Part shown: positions 11,239-23,728 of the stretch, one piece after another
How positions within the stretch are numbered: position 1 is the first letter of the stretch
How the letters are laid out: every line of letters begins with the position of its first letter
Source of the DNA: Acanthosoma haemorrhoidale
Taxonomy: Eukaryota; Arthropoda; Insecta; Hemiptera; Acanthosomatidae
Assembly: GCA_930367205.1 (NCBI GenBank)
Contig: OV884009.1
Location: 87,813,189 to 87,877,188 of the forward strand
Reading direction: 5' to 3'
Length of the DNA: 64,000 nucleotides
Program-made: the position numbers and the translations under genes
The notes under the pieces: generated by a model
Database searches by the model: none
What the model was told of the DNA's origin: nothing
The model's input: the letters and a program-made list of their open reading frames with translations, nothing else

Positions 11239-13600
11239 CGCATATTTTGAGGGTTTCCGTAGGGGATTGTGATTCTACAAGAACCAGCGGTGGCCTGCCA
11301 AATTCTTGAGGTGTTTCAACGAAACAATGGACCCAGGCACATAGAGCAGGAGAACTTGCAATGCAAAAATTCCATACCGTGATTTATCTCCGGATAGGGG
11401 GGGAGTCCTAGAGGGTAGGAAAATGCTTGGTGGTGACGTTGGGGGAGGCTGATGAAGTAGGGAGGGGGTGCCAAAATGCTTGCGCCTCCATATATCGGTC
11501 ACCATTGGTTTAGAGAAAAGCGAATCAATTTCAAATTACTTATTTTTGAATTTTCTACAACTTTAATTATATAAAAGGTCTTCGTAAACTCAACCGTTTC
11601 TATCTAAAACGCAATAAAAGTTAAAAAAACGTGAAACATAGCCAACCATACTCCAAGATGAACACGATTTGTGAAAAGTATTGTTACATGCTATTATTTA
11701 TTTTATCATATAAGTGAATCGATTCGTTTAATAACTTCAACTTGTTCAAAATTGAGAAGTATTCCTTTCATTTTTTGACTCCAAATAGTGAATCCATAGA
11801 TTATCGGGCAGTTGATAGCCAAGGAAGGTAGATAATAAGGTCCAAGTAACTAATGGGAAAAATAAGAAATGCACATAATTCATTTACTTACAATTTTTAT
11901 AACTTATTGGCTACTTGAATTACAACAATATCATAATTCGATACAGAAGGCGTTAGTTTTTCTACAGGAGCAGCTTCCAGTCGCGCGGTTTGTTGAGCAG
12001 CGGCATTGGTGGTATGAGGAGTGAGTTGGAGGAATCGGCGGTATCGCCATTTTTTGGGGAATGTACTCTTCGTTAACTTTGAGGTGTCCGCACTTCGACT
12101 AATTTATGGATGTGGAGTACGGATTCCTTGCATGTTTCCATATATATGTTTAGGCTGCCGCTCTTGAGCAATCCAGCCTAAGGGAATCAGAAGCGTAAAT
12201 AATTCTAGGGATATTAACTCTTAAGCCCACCTGCTGGCAGAAATATCTGTGGCGCAGCTCGTCTGTTTACAAAACAGACAGGTACAGGCCTGCTCAACCT
12301 CTTGGCATTTTAGGGATGAGAGGTCACTGCCATCTCCAAACATAGAAAGTGCCTGAAATACCAAATCCGTAGAAGAAACTACTAAGGCTTGTTTTTAGTT
12401 CCCTTAACGAATGGTAGTATCGCATCCCGGAAGTAAACGTATTGCGGGTTAAATTTCTACAACTGCCGTTCCTTGATTTCCAGCTGGTAGTTGGCAGGCT
12501 AGGAAAAGATTCTTCTTTGGGCAGCCTCAAATATACTTCATACTCGAGTCCTGCACGTTGGTGGGTCGTCGTGCCCTCCCCAGATGAAAAGTTCCCTATC
12601 TTCTCCAATATTTGCAAAAATAGAGAGGTTCTTCACAGGTATTTAACCTGCTAAAGTTTATTTCCAATACTGACGATGAAGTCACTGCCGCCTGGCGTGA
12701 TACTTGTTATGGGGCCTGATATCATTAGTAGGGGGGCGTCCCTTAGACCGTAATTGTGGCTTTGACTACTTGATGGAAATATCATATCTATCAAAGACTA
12801 TATCAAACTTTGTGACAGATAACTAGGAGTATAGCTACAGGGTTTGTCTGTAAAATTAATGAGCGAACTCGCTAAATGTATTTGATTAATTAGAGACATT
12901 CTATCAACAACAACAATCTTCAAAGAAAAAGATTCCATTTTCACTTTACAGCAACTGAATATCGATTCTATTTCTGAAGCTAACACCGAGTAGGTAGATT
13001 TTCGGTAAAGACCATCATTGCCAAATAAGTATTTAGAAATCTTAATAATTCATGAAACTATTAGCTAACTATTAGCTTTAGATCAAATAGAAGGGCGAGA
13101 CATTTCTCTTAGAACCAGCTAGAGCAAATTCACTCAAAGCTTTAAATCCGTTTGCATGTTACCTAACTTGTGAAATGATATTTCATTATAATCACTATAA
13201 CTTATTGGGTTTACATTTTTTATTGATTCACAGGCGATTAAATTTACAAAGACCACAATTGCATTTCTCTAAAGCCAATGGTATGTATTCCATACATATC
13301 TGAAGATAAACCGCGGTGCTGAATTTTTATATACTCATAGCCTCCTGCTGCTTTAACAACAGAGGCAACTTAACTAATTGAAAAGTCGTTCATGGAATCC
13401 CCCTTCTAATCCCTTTGTGTCCTTATAATTATCTCTTCATTTTTTGGTTGACTAGAAACTTCCAACCCAATTGTGGATTTCTATAGTGAAAAATGAGTTC
13501 AGCGACGAAGTAACACGTTTGGGTTTGTTTTCATTAAAAAAAAACACGTTTTCCTCCGTGTAATTTATGTAAAAAAATAATACATCCAATACAAGCAACA
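11239..13600. other. Mixed-composition noncoding region
   Basis: A G-rich patch lies at 11,380-11,480 and a GC-richer block at about 11,950-12,760. The block contains opposing open frames (12,324-12,617 minus, 97 codons, and 12,442-12,654 plus, 70 codons). Neither shows a domain I recognise, and overlap on both strands argues against coding. It may be an old unidentified repeat. Confidence 0.4.
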
Positions 13601-13615
13601 TGAGGGGTACCCTCA

Positions 13616-13641
13616 TACTCCTACTTCAACCTCAGGTGAGT
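13616..13641 (+). other. Juxtaposed 3'/5' splice sites (weaker candidate)
   Basis: A pyrimidine-rich tract (actcctacttcaacc) ends in TCAG at 13,635 and is followed immediately by GTGAGT at 13,636-13,641. This zero-length exon arrangement matches the layout of recursive splice sites. The tract contains several A residues, so it is weaker than the one at 32,144. It would matter only if a host gene is transcribed on the + strand across this window. Confidence 0.3.
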
Positions 13642-15072
13642 CAAAACAAAAGAAGATAACACTATTAACAAGGAATTAGAGCCTTATGCTTGCAGTACAG
13701 AAAGAAAAAATTAATTAGACTATAAATTAAAATTATTACCACTCACCTTGATCCTTTCAACGTGGTTCGAAAAAAATGTTTTGTAGGATTTGTCAAACAA
13801 AAAGATCCGCGATTTTTATTGACTAATAGAGAGACGATTTCTAATTCTGGTCAGATTTGTATACGCGTAGCGAAATATTAGCCCTTAGGCTCCATTGCCG
13901 AAAAAATAGTCATGTGTTCCTGCAACCTCGGTCCGATCAGCCAGAAGTTTCTTGGAAGCCGGAACGATATCAGGAGTCGTCTGAGCCCATTGATTTTTTT
14001 GTTCTTAAAGTTTCTTTTGGTTATTTCTACTTTGTTACTTTTAATTTCTGTGTATGGGTTTGAATTTTGTGTTTGACTTGTTCAGCCTTCATACATATTA
14101 TTGTAAACCCTGTTATAAATATTTAAAAAAAATAGAATCCAGTTCATAATTGTATGTAGACAAAATTATTTTGTGTGGGTATCAGATGAAGGAAAAGCTA
14201 ATTATTAAGTTTAAGAGTTGGCGTAAGAATTCATCGATGAAGTTTGGTGCATATAATGAAATCCTGATTTAACTTATATAAACGACCGACTGGGGTTATT
14301 AATTTTTTGCCCGATCCTATCGTATGATGCCATTGGTGGTCACGTGATGGTGCCATAAGGATGCCTTTTTAATGGAATATTTACATCATCGATAACATCT
14401 TGATCGATTCTCTCCATTTACCACTATTATTGTTGTGCGACACGCATAAGTTCCGCCGATTCCTGTATCCCTATCGACTAAATCCCGTTTCTCTTCTCGA
14501 TATTTACTTTTTGTTTATTTATTTTTCTCTATAAATCCCATGCAGGCGGCGTGCTCGTGGTGATTTCAATTCGGAATCATAATCTTCTCTTGAATAAACA
14601 TGGTTGGGTTACAAATAAATGAATACTGTTGCTTTGTGTCAGTGATGAGTACACTTTTTCTGACAGGCGGGATTCATCATTTATTGTCCCCTCGTGGCCG
14701 ATAAATATACTTAGGGTATGACGCCAAGAAAACTTCCTTTTCAAAAGAATTTCTAGTCGAAATCTATAATCTCATTGTTTCAATAATTATCAGCCAAAGG
14801 AGAATGCTGATAGACTCGCGGTTCAGACCTGGGAACTTATTGGCTATGTAAAAAGGGACAGGGAAGCCAACCGTGCCCGTGTCCTACACCGAAGGAACCA
14901 TTGGGTAAAGTAATACCTTACCAACACTAGAAGGGATTCACAATGATAGGACTAAAACAAAAGTTGGCCCACGGTTGGATAAGCTCAAACCTGTATGATG
15001 AAAGGATTGAAAACGGATTAAGAAGTTGGGATTCCCCATTTAGAACTAATGCAAAATTAGTGAAGATATGAT
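13642..15072. other. AT-rich noncoding stretch
   Basis: No gene recognised. The short frame at 13,857-14,063 (plus) has no motif. A slightly GC-richer unclassified patch occupies 14,800-14,950. Confidence 0.4.
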
Positions 15073-15245
15073 ATTTACGCGAGTTTGACAGTGGGAGTCC
15101 TGGCAACGGCCAGTTTCTTCAATCATGTCCTGAGCGTCTGTGGCTCTCATCTTTTCATCAGCCTCCAACTGGCTCGTATCTAGTGACGCGGCTGACGGAG
15201 GAGCATGGGGGTGACAACCAGAAGGATCTGGGAGGTCTTTTGGAA
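15073..15245 (+). mobile_element. Jockey-type LINE, internal 3' UTR fragment
   Basis: Sense-strand match to the family 3' UTR: GACAGTGGGAGTCCTGGCAA, GGCCAGTTTCTTCAATCATG, TCCTGAGCGTCTGTGGCTCT, then the GTGACGCGGCTGACGGAGGA block and GGTGACAACC...GGGAGGTCT. It lacks the terminal tail (TGTATGAATG, AATAAAG), so it is broken at both ends. Compared with the 51,975 copy, the segment between GAGCATGGG and GGTGACAACC is deleted. Confidence 0.8.
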
Positions 15246-18036
15246 ACGCTCTGTCATATCCTTTTCCCGAAACCTGGTAAGCCTCTCAAATAGCTTTTCG
15301 TCTAGTTAGTCGAACTCTTATAAAGGTTTAAAAGAGCTCCTTCTAGAACATTTGCCGCACATTTTTAACCCTAAAACCTTCTTCTTATTCACCAGTTCGG
15401 CTTCTGTTTAAGACATTTTCCTGTTCATCAAGGTTCCGTGTTTTCATCATACATCCGGAGATCTTGAAAACAAACAGTTGCACTGTTCCGACCCGGCGTG
15501 TAAGTAACAATAGACAAAATCCTGAATTTTGATTTTTTTTTATATTTAATTGTCAACCCTCTAGTTACATTAAGTATTCTAGTAATTAGAACTTATAAAA
15601 TCAATAAACAATTTTTTCGTCTTGACCAACTAACAGTTTTAGTATTCTGGCGTCCTAGAAATCCTCTCCATACCAATGATCAGTTTAATCCTCCCTGTTT
15701 GAAAATACAGCAGTTCCATTGAGCCAGGTGTAGGCGACCTTTTTATTCCTACCGCCCACTTTTTTATCTCTGTTAGTCAAATTTGCTAGCCGCCCACTGT
15801 AAAGTAGTAAGTAGGGAAGTAACTTTACTTAATAAAATTTTATAAAGCAGAGTTAAAGCGTGTAATTGCTGACCAAATACTTTATGTCGGACTTTCGCTA
15901 AGTGTGGCAGAATAAATCTTTATCAAATAACTTTCTGTAGTTAAATAAGTTTTATTTATTCTTTGCATACGTAGGAGCATAAAGTCTGATAATATTACAT
16001 GTAATTAATTTAATTATTAATGAGATCCCCGAGGCTGATACTACGTAACTAAATACTGGATATCTGTAAGGAACCAGCGAAGATCTCCCCTCTTTTTGAA
16101 ATATTTTGGTGGTTTCTTATTTCGGTTATAAAATGGTTAACATCACTAAAGTCTTATTCCACAAGATATGAGGTAGGTAAAAGTTTCATTAAACTGAATA
16201 TCACTTTCCAAATATTTGGATTTAAGAAAGGTTTTTTTTTTGCCATAGATTTTCATATTCCTCCACTTTCGAATTTATTACTATCTATTATTATTCATGA
16301 TATCTAATTTCCTATCAAGTTGTATTATGTCGCACTACATTGTCATTTGGTTTCACTTACGTAACGTGAACTAAACTTATGCGTGGGTGATACAAATATT
16401 TTAATTTCTGAAATTTATATTGTCACGGGAAATTTTATAAAAAACTAATGAAAATTGTTATAAAAACCACTACCCCCACCATGGAAGCTGGAACGCCCAC
16501 TAGTAGGGCCGGTAGGTAGGGTCCAGGTTATTAAGCGATCCGAAGGAATAATATTAAAACTATACCTTTTTTTAACTTCGATTAATTGATTATGGGTAGG
16601 TACTTTCTTATAATTTATTCTATATTGTCCATTATGTTTGACATTTTCACGAAGTTGATGGACCAATACAAAAAACCAAAAACAACAAAAAACCCATAAC
16701 ACCTTCCCACGTTTCTTAGAAAATAAAGTATAATGTATCGCCAGTCAAATAATTTTGTAGAGGAGAGTCTTTTAAAAGAAAAAATAGCTTTATTATGAAG
16801 TACGAGGAAAACACTGGTATATACAAATATTAAGAGTTACACAGATACAACATACTGGTTTGAATGTCTATGAGCAAGTGGTTGTGTGGCTAAATAGACA
16901 TATATGTATTAGAGAAGGAGGAAGGGATGGTAAAAGGTCCTTCCCTTTTATTTAACCCTATGGTTAACGAAACAAAATTATTATTTTCGTACCCTCCCTT
17001 GGACGTTTTGATCTGAACTTGAAACAAACAATGGCGTCAATAACCTTGCTGCCGAGTCAAAAAATATAAAAATCCTAATCCTATTGAGGTGTTGACTAAC
17101 CAACGGTTGTTGCCCCCTTGTGATATATTCAAATATTTTCTGATGCTTTCCACTCTTTAACCAACAACCCTTTTCTTTTCACCAGTCGCAGTTTTATTCT
17201 TTCCCCGTTGTTAAATTTACATAGTTAAACTGGTGAACTGGGTATTGCATATGTAATGTAACTGACGACACTGTATCATTTTCCTCTGATGTGAATAAGG
17301 AGTTACTTATTGTTTGTGTTGTGTTCAACTTGGTAAACGGAACTGAAATTCTAAAGGTAGCACTGACGCAATCTCCCTCAAATGATTCATAGGTCGCGCG
17401 TGACTCAACGTGACCATTGCAACATCTTACCAAACCAATTAACAATTTGTTCACTTGATTATTTCTCTTTCAAATGAGACATAAATCATTAATATAGCAT
17501 TTACATAATATGCGGAGTTAGCGTTTAGATTTTTGATGTTATTTTATAGTATATGAGGATCAATCACCCAGAAGGGAACTGTAGCACATACTAGGAGAAA
17601 GACGTTCTTGCATCCCAACAAATTATTTGAGTTTTCGTTCCAACACAAGCCTTATAAATAAGAGATCTGTTAACGAGGGACACTCCAGAAAAAAAAGGGC
17701 TAACAAATTTGGAAGTTAGTTTTATACACAAATTTGTACCCTCAACCTGGTCTTGACATTATAGTCCAGTCAATAAAGGAAAAATAAGAAAAAAATGATG
17801 TAGTTCTGAAATTTGGTACAGTTGGCGGTATGTTTTCAACAATTATTGTTAAAGTGGTTTATTTATGAAACATCTTTAACCCTTGCTATGTTCGAAACCA
17901 TCAACTCAACAAAAACAATGTATTAGTACATTTCTATAGCCAATTTTATGTACTTTAAGTTTTTAGATTACGTACGTTTGGCTAAAATCACTGGTTTGCG
18001 AGATATTGTAAAGAAACCGGAAATATTACTTTTAAA
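15246..18036. other. AT-rich stretch with weak unassigned open frames
   Basis: Two minus-strand frames are notable only for length: 16,445-16,702 (85 codons, starts on GTG, hydrophobic N-terminus) and 17,194-17,454 (86 codons, starts on GTG, balanced composition with many Ser/Thr). Within the second, GGTAAG at the early part could be a 5' splice site. I recognise no family and would not call either without transcript evidence. Confidence 0.3.
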
Positions 18037-18052
18037 CCCCCCCCCCCCCCCC
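18037..18052 (+). repeat. Poly(C) run of 16
   Basis: Sixteen consecutive C residues, the longest C/G homopolymer in the window. Confidence 0.95.
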
Positions 18053-18344
18053 TCTCGCGCTCATCTCCAACCCTCGAGGACTTTCAATATGTTGTACAGG
18101 CCCCCCTTTCCAGAAACTGTACCAAAAATCATAACTACATATTTTTTTTTCTAATCGTCATATTTTGCCTTCCATGCCGGGACTATTAGCGCAGCAACCT
18201 GTTTGACCACCTGTCGTATGACGTTATTTTGAACCCCGTTCCAGGCCTTCCAGAGTAGCATTATTAAACGCGTAGCTTGGGAACGGTTGGTAGATTCTTT
18301 CGGGTTCGGCTCTTAATTGACCACTTAAACAATTTTTTTCTACG

Positions 18345-21206
18345 TGTTATTACTTTAGGGCTGAGCCGTTAGTTGTTATTATTGGGGAAAACATTAGTTG
18401 CTATTACTGTATGGCAGAACCATTAGTTGTTACCGTAGGGCAAAAATGGTGAAATATTATTTTTTATTACTTTAGGGCAGAGATGTTAGTTTTTATAACT
18501 GCAGGGGAATAAAATTACTTGCTATTACTGTATGGCAGAACCATTAGTTGTTACCATAGGGCAAAAATGGTGAAATGTTATTTTTAATTACTTTAGGGCA
18601 GAGCTGTTAGTAGTTATTGTAGGGGAAACATGTTTGTTGTTACTATGAGGCAGAACTGTTTTTGTTTTTTTACAAGAGGGCAGAAATGCAGAAATGTTTT
18701 ATTGCTTTAGGACTGAGCTGTGAGCTGTTATAAATGCAGGGGAAAAAAAATAGTTGCTATTACTGTATGGCAGAACCATTAGGGTTTACCATAGGGCAAA
18801 AATGGTGAAATGTTATTTTTTATTACTTTAGGGCAGAGCTGTTAGTTGTTACTGTGGGGGAAACATGTTAGTTGTTACTGTGAGGCAGAACTGTTTTTTT
18901 TTACAATAGGGCAGGAATGTTTTGTTGCTTTAGGACTGAGCTGTTAGTTGCTATTACTGCAGGGAAAACAAATTATTTGCTATTACTGTATGGCAGAACC
19001 ATTAGTCTTTATTGTAGGGGGAACATGTTTGTTGTTACTGTGAGGCAAAACTGTTAGTTGTTACTGTAAGGCAGAACTGTTTTTTGTTTTCAATAGGGCA
19101 GAAATGCAGAAATGTTTTATTGCTTTAGGACTGAGCTATGAGTTATTATTACTGCAGGGAAAAAAATCAGTTGCTATTACAGTATGGCAGAACCATTAAT
19201 TGTTACTGTAGGGGGAAACAGGTTTGTTGTTACTGTTAGGGAGAACTGTTAGTTGTCACTGTAAGGCAGAACTGTTAGTTGTTACTGTGAGGCAGAACTG
19301 TTTTTTTTTACAATAAGGCAGAAATGCAGAAATGTTTTATTGCTTTAGGACTGAGCTATGAGTTATTATTACTGCAGGGAAAAAAATCAGTTGCTATTAC
19401 AGTATGGCAGAACCATTAATTGTTACTGTAGGGGGAAACAGGTTTGTTGTTACTGTTAGGGAGAACTGTTAGTTGTCACTGTAAGGCAGAACTGTTAGTT
19501 GTTACTGTGAGGCAGAACTGTTTTTTTTTTACAATAGGGCAGAAATGCAGAAATGTTTTATTGCTTTAGGACTGAGCTATGAGTTATTATTACTGCAGGG
19601 AAAAAAATCAGTTGCTATTACAGTATGGCAGAACCATTAATTGTTATTGTAGGGGGAAACAGGTTTGTTGTTACTGTTAGGGAGAACTGTTAGTTGTCAC
19701 TGTAAGGCAGAACTGTTAGTTGTTACTGTGAGGCAGAACTGTTAGTTGTTACTGTGAGGCAGAACTATTTTTTTTTTACAATAGGGCAGAAATGTAGAAA
19801 TGTTTTATTGCTTTAGGATTAAGCTGTTAGTTGTTATTACTGCAGGGAAAACAAATTAGTTGCTATTACTGTATGGCAGAACCATTAGTTGTTACCGTAG
19901 AGGAAACATGTGTATTGTTACTGTTAGGCAGAACTGTTGTTTTTTTTTACAATAGGGCAGAAATGTTTTATTCCTTTAGGACTGAGCTACTAGTTATTAT
20001 TACTACAGGGAAAAAAATTAGTAGCTATTACTGTATGACAGAACCATTAATTGTTACTGTAGGGGAAACATGTTTGTTGTTACTGTAAGGCAGAACTGTT
20101 AGTTGTCACTGTAAGGCAGAAATGTTTTTTTTACAATAGGGCAGAAATGTAGAAATGTTTTATTGCTTTAAAGTTAACCTGTTAGTTGCTATTACTGCAG
20201 GGAAAACAAATTAGTTGCTATTACTGTATGGCAGAACCATTAATTTTTACTGTAGGGGAAACATGTTTGTTGTTACTGTGAGGGAGAACTGTTAGTTGTC
20301 ACTGTAAGGCAGAAATGTTTTTTTTACAATAGGGCAGAAATGTAGAAATGTTTTATTGCTTTAGGGTTAAGCTGTTAGTTGTTACTGTGGGGGAAACATG
20401 TTAGTTGTTACTGTGAGGCAGAACTGTTTTTTTTTACAATAGGGCAGGAATGTTTTATTGCTTTAGGACTGAGCTGTTAGTTGCTATTACTGCAGGGAAA
20501 ACAAATTATTTGCTATTACTGTATGGCAGAACCATTAGTCTTTATTGTAGGGGGAACATGTTTGTTGTTACTGTAAGGCAGAACTGTTAGTTGTTACTGT
20601 GAGGCAGAACTGTTAGTTGTTACTGTGAGGCAGAACTGTTTTTTTTTTACAATAAGGCAGAAATGTAGAAATGTTTTATTGCTTTAGGATTAAGCTGTTA
20701 GTTGTTATTACTGCAGGGAAAACAAATTAGTTGCTATTACTGTATGGCAGAACCATTAGTTGTTACCGTAGAGGAAACATGTGTATTGTTACTGTTAGGT
20801 AGAGCTGTTGTTTTTTTTTTACAATAGGGCAGAAATGTTTTATTCCTTTAGGACTGAGCTACTAGTTATTATTACTACAGGGAAAAAAATTAGTAGCTAT
20901 TACTGTATGATAGAACCATTAATTGTCACTGTAGGGGAAACATGTTTGTTGTTACTGTGAGGGAGAACTGTTAGTTGTCACTGTAAGGCAGAAATGTTTT
21001 TTTTACAATAGGGCAGAAATGTAGAAATGTTTTATTGCTTTAAAGTTAACCTGTTAGTTGCTATTACTGCAGGGAAAACAAATTAGTTGCTATTACTGTA
21101 TGGCAGAACTGTTTTTTGTTATTGTATGGCCAAACAATTAGTTGTTACTGGAAGGCAGAACTGTTTGTTTTTACTGTAAAGCAGAACTGTTAGTTTTGTT
21201 ACTGCA
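18345..21206 (+). repeat. Hierarchical minisatellite (26-bp monomer, higher-order units)
   Basis: The basic unit is about 26 bp, GGCAGAACTGTTAGTTGTTA plus CTGTGA, and is exact in period at 20,581-20,633. Monomer variants alternate in ordered blocks (ACTGTATGGCAGAACCATTA, TGTAGGGGAAACATG, ACAATAGGGCAGAAATG, TTTTATTGCTTTAGG). A 121-bp unit recurs at 18,401 and 18,522. A unit of about 220 bp is nearly identical at 19,141, 19,361 and 19,582. An 872-bp segment is duplicated, with landmarks at 19,811 and 20,682 and at 20,169 and 21,041. The 3' edge decays near 21,206. The frame at 19,831-20,088 is just translated repeat. Monomers are more diverged than the large units, so the large duplications are younger. 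Confidence 0.95.
19811..20681 (+). repeat. 872-bp duplicated block, first copy
   Basis: The order of variant monomers from 19,811 to about 20,200 is repeated from 20,682 to about 21,080 with an offset of 871-872 bp. Shared diagnostic variants include ttaccgtagaggaaacatgt and taaagttaacctgttag, which occur nowhere else in the array. Confidence 0.85.
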
Positions 21207-21685
21207 ACCTTTAAAAACTGATATCCACTGATACTGCAATGCATTGTCTTCTAGCATTTCTGTCTGTATGTTCTAGGATACATTTTTAGTTTAGTAAAAG
21301 TAGTTTTTAGTAGGAAGTGTGAAAAAAGTTAGGCAAGGCTCACTAACTTTTACGATTTCTTAATAAGTACCTAGAAGCTATTTAAAAATCTCTGATTTCC
21401 TCAATGCTTGGAAACACTTGAAAGATATTACAAAAATAGAGCTGTGAGAGTATATAGTGGGGATTGCTTATATAATATGTTCAAGTCGATTTTCATAATT
21501 TGTTCGTTTTATCGCTACAATTATTTACATTTGTCATTGAAAAGGCGATTTCAAGTGAATGATATGAGTTAGAAAATAATATAAAGTATATTTGATAAAA
21601 TGAACCGAGCAGTTATTTCGTAATCGTTAAATAAATTTTTAAGGAACTTCCGTTTAAGCTATCTCTGTCACCTCTATATATTTTG

Positions 21686-21688
<3 letters not shown>
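21207..21688. other. AT-rich flank of the minisatellite
   Basis: No gene or repeat recognised. Confidence 0.4.

Positions 21689-21722
<34 letters not shown>
21689..21722. repeat. (AT)17 microsatellite
   Basis: Seventeen uninterrupted AT dinucleotides. Confidence 0.95.
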
Positions 21723-21724
<2 letters not shown>

Positions 21725-23461
21725 TTATATTATGTGTGGTACACTATTGATAAAATGACAATCTTGTAGCTGGAATACGGCCGAGTGAGCCGCATCAATT
21801 AATACTTAGTGCTTAGGCCGATTCCGAATGTACCGATAATTAGACTGGATATCCTTAGAGATAACTGATACCTACCTCCAAATCATGATATCCCCAACTG
21901 TACGGTAGCAATAAGTATACCATAGTGAATGGTATGCGATGATCACTATGATTAATCACCAGCAAGGTTATTGTCGTCCCAAGGTTATCTCATTCCCACA
22001 TTCCTTCCTATATTCTCATTTCTTTTGCAAATTTAGCCTGTTGTATCAGTAGATTATTTTTAGATTGGTAAATAATTTAAAGAAAGTATTTTCTTCGGCA
22101 GCTATAAGATAAATAAGTAATTTGTTTCTGTCTCTTTTTTTTAACTGTACTTTTTAAGTATATTGCCTTTATTGCTGAGTTTTTCTTCTGCCTCTATGTT
22201 TGCTCAATGATAGCGATTGCTACAATTATTATATCATATGATATTTTATGGTATATTCAACTATACCACTACTTGTGAAATTTATATGTATGTTTTGTCT
22301 TAAGAACTGCTGGGGAAAAAAAGTCATTTTAGGGTTTTAGGAGACTCTCTCTAACTTAATATTTTTCAACTCGAGATAAGTTCTGATTTTTTCCGTCGTA
22401 GTTGTAAGGACAGGTTTCTAAAGAGTATTCCTAAACGTTAACGAACATGAAAAAATATTTTTGGTCAAAAACTTACTATACTAACTAATAGATATTTAAG
22501 AACTCAAAAAAGTAATGAAATAAGCTAAAAAAAAAATGTAGAAAATAATAGTATACAATAACCTGGTTCAAAAATTAAAATGGAATAATGTCCACACATA
22601 CATATATTCACACACAAATATGTTTTCTAGTTATGAATGCTTAATCTAAAGAATTAGATTCACACATAACAAAAATAAAAATTATTTATGTAGATATAGA
22701 TACATATGCTTAATAGTAAACGTATCATATAAAAGTTCCGACGTGTATTAATCGAAATAAAGCATAAAATAAAAACCAACGCTCAAGTATTAGTTAGGAC
22801 TGTTATAAATAAATGCAAAAAACGAGATGAATTAAAATTAAAAATAATGTTATAACTTTTAATGATGGTAAATACAAGCTTGTGCCAGCAAATAAGTTTT
22901 GAAAATATTGAACGAAAGAGTTAGGTGAATGGTAAAGGGGGGGGGGACAAGGGAGTACCTGCAGGATATTGCGATTGAGTCGAAGGAATTGTGTAGCACT
23001 ACAAATGTATTAAATGCTACTCACAAAATATTCGGTCATGTTAATAAAAATTCAAGTTTAAGCACAAAAAATAAATTAAAACATGATCTGTTGCCTGGTT
23101 TGGAACTCAATTATATAATTATACAGTTATATAATTCATATTACAAAAAATGTTGAGTTCTCCAAAATCGGTGTTTAAGGATAGCAGAAAATAATGACTA
23201 CTCTAAAGTTGCAGATACTAGGTAATAGATGCATATATTAATATTTTTTCAAAAATTCCCCCCTCGGCTAACCCTCTAATATACAAAATTGGAGACTAAA
23301 AAAAGACAAAATTAAAAAGAAATGTTCGGTAAAGGCAACAATAATAATTAATATACATAATATCTTGCCTTATGTAAATATTTATTGGAGGCCAAACCCA
23401 CATATAGATTGTGCTATAAGAGAAAATTAAGTTTTTTACTCTTCAATATCATTAGTGGAAT
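21723..23461. other. AT-rich noncoding stretch
   Basis: The patch at 21,770-21,970 is GC-richer and contains a small hairpin (catagtga / tcactatg, about 21,920-21,955). A G10 run is at 22,937-22,946. The frame at 22,929-23,156 (75 codons, plus) has no recognisable domain. Confidence 0.4.
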
Positions 23462-23728
23462 AGCCAGCTTCTCCCAACATGTACTGAACGTCTGTGGCTC
23501 TTGCGCTCTTAGTCGGCCTCCACTGGCTCACATCCGGTGACGCGGCTGACGGAGGAGCGTGGGAGACTTCCCAAGACACCCAAGGAGGTGACAACTATCT
23601 GGATTGGGGAGGTCTCTGGGCTGTTTGTTAATACTGTATGAATGAAGACTATGGCATGACTGAGGATATTGATCGCAATTACTTATTGCTTAATAAGGCA
23701 GATTGTAATTTTATCGCAATTAAGATTT
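23462..23728 (+). mobile_element. Jockey-type LINE, 3' UTR copy
   Basis: Ordered family blocks: AGCTTCTCCCAACATGT, CTGAACGTCTGTGGCTCTTG, TCGGCCTCCACTGGCTCACA, GTGACGCGGCTGACGGAGGA, GGGAGACTTCCCAAGAC, GAGGTGACAAC, GGGAGGTCTCTGGGCTGTTT, TGTATGAATG, TTACTTATTGCTTAATAAGG, and CAGATTGTAATTTTATCGCA. It ends in AATTAAGA and a T-rich run with no poly(A). It is the most complete copy of the distal 3' UTR together with those at 47,345 and 51,975. Confidence 0.9.

Noticed and set aside
12324..12654. 97-codon minus and 70-codon plus frames
   Set aside because: They overlap on opposite strands, show no domain, and no splice or start context favours either.
19831..20088. 85-codon plus-strand open frame
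   Set aside because: It is a translation of the minisatellite and carries the same repeated peptide pattern.
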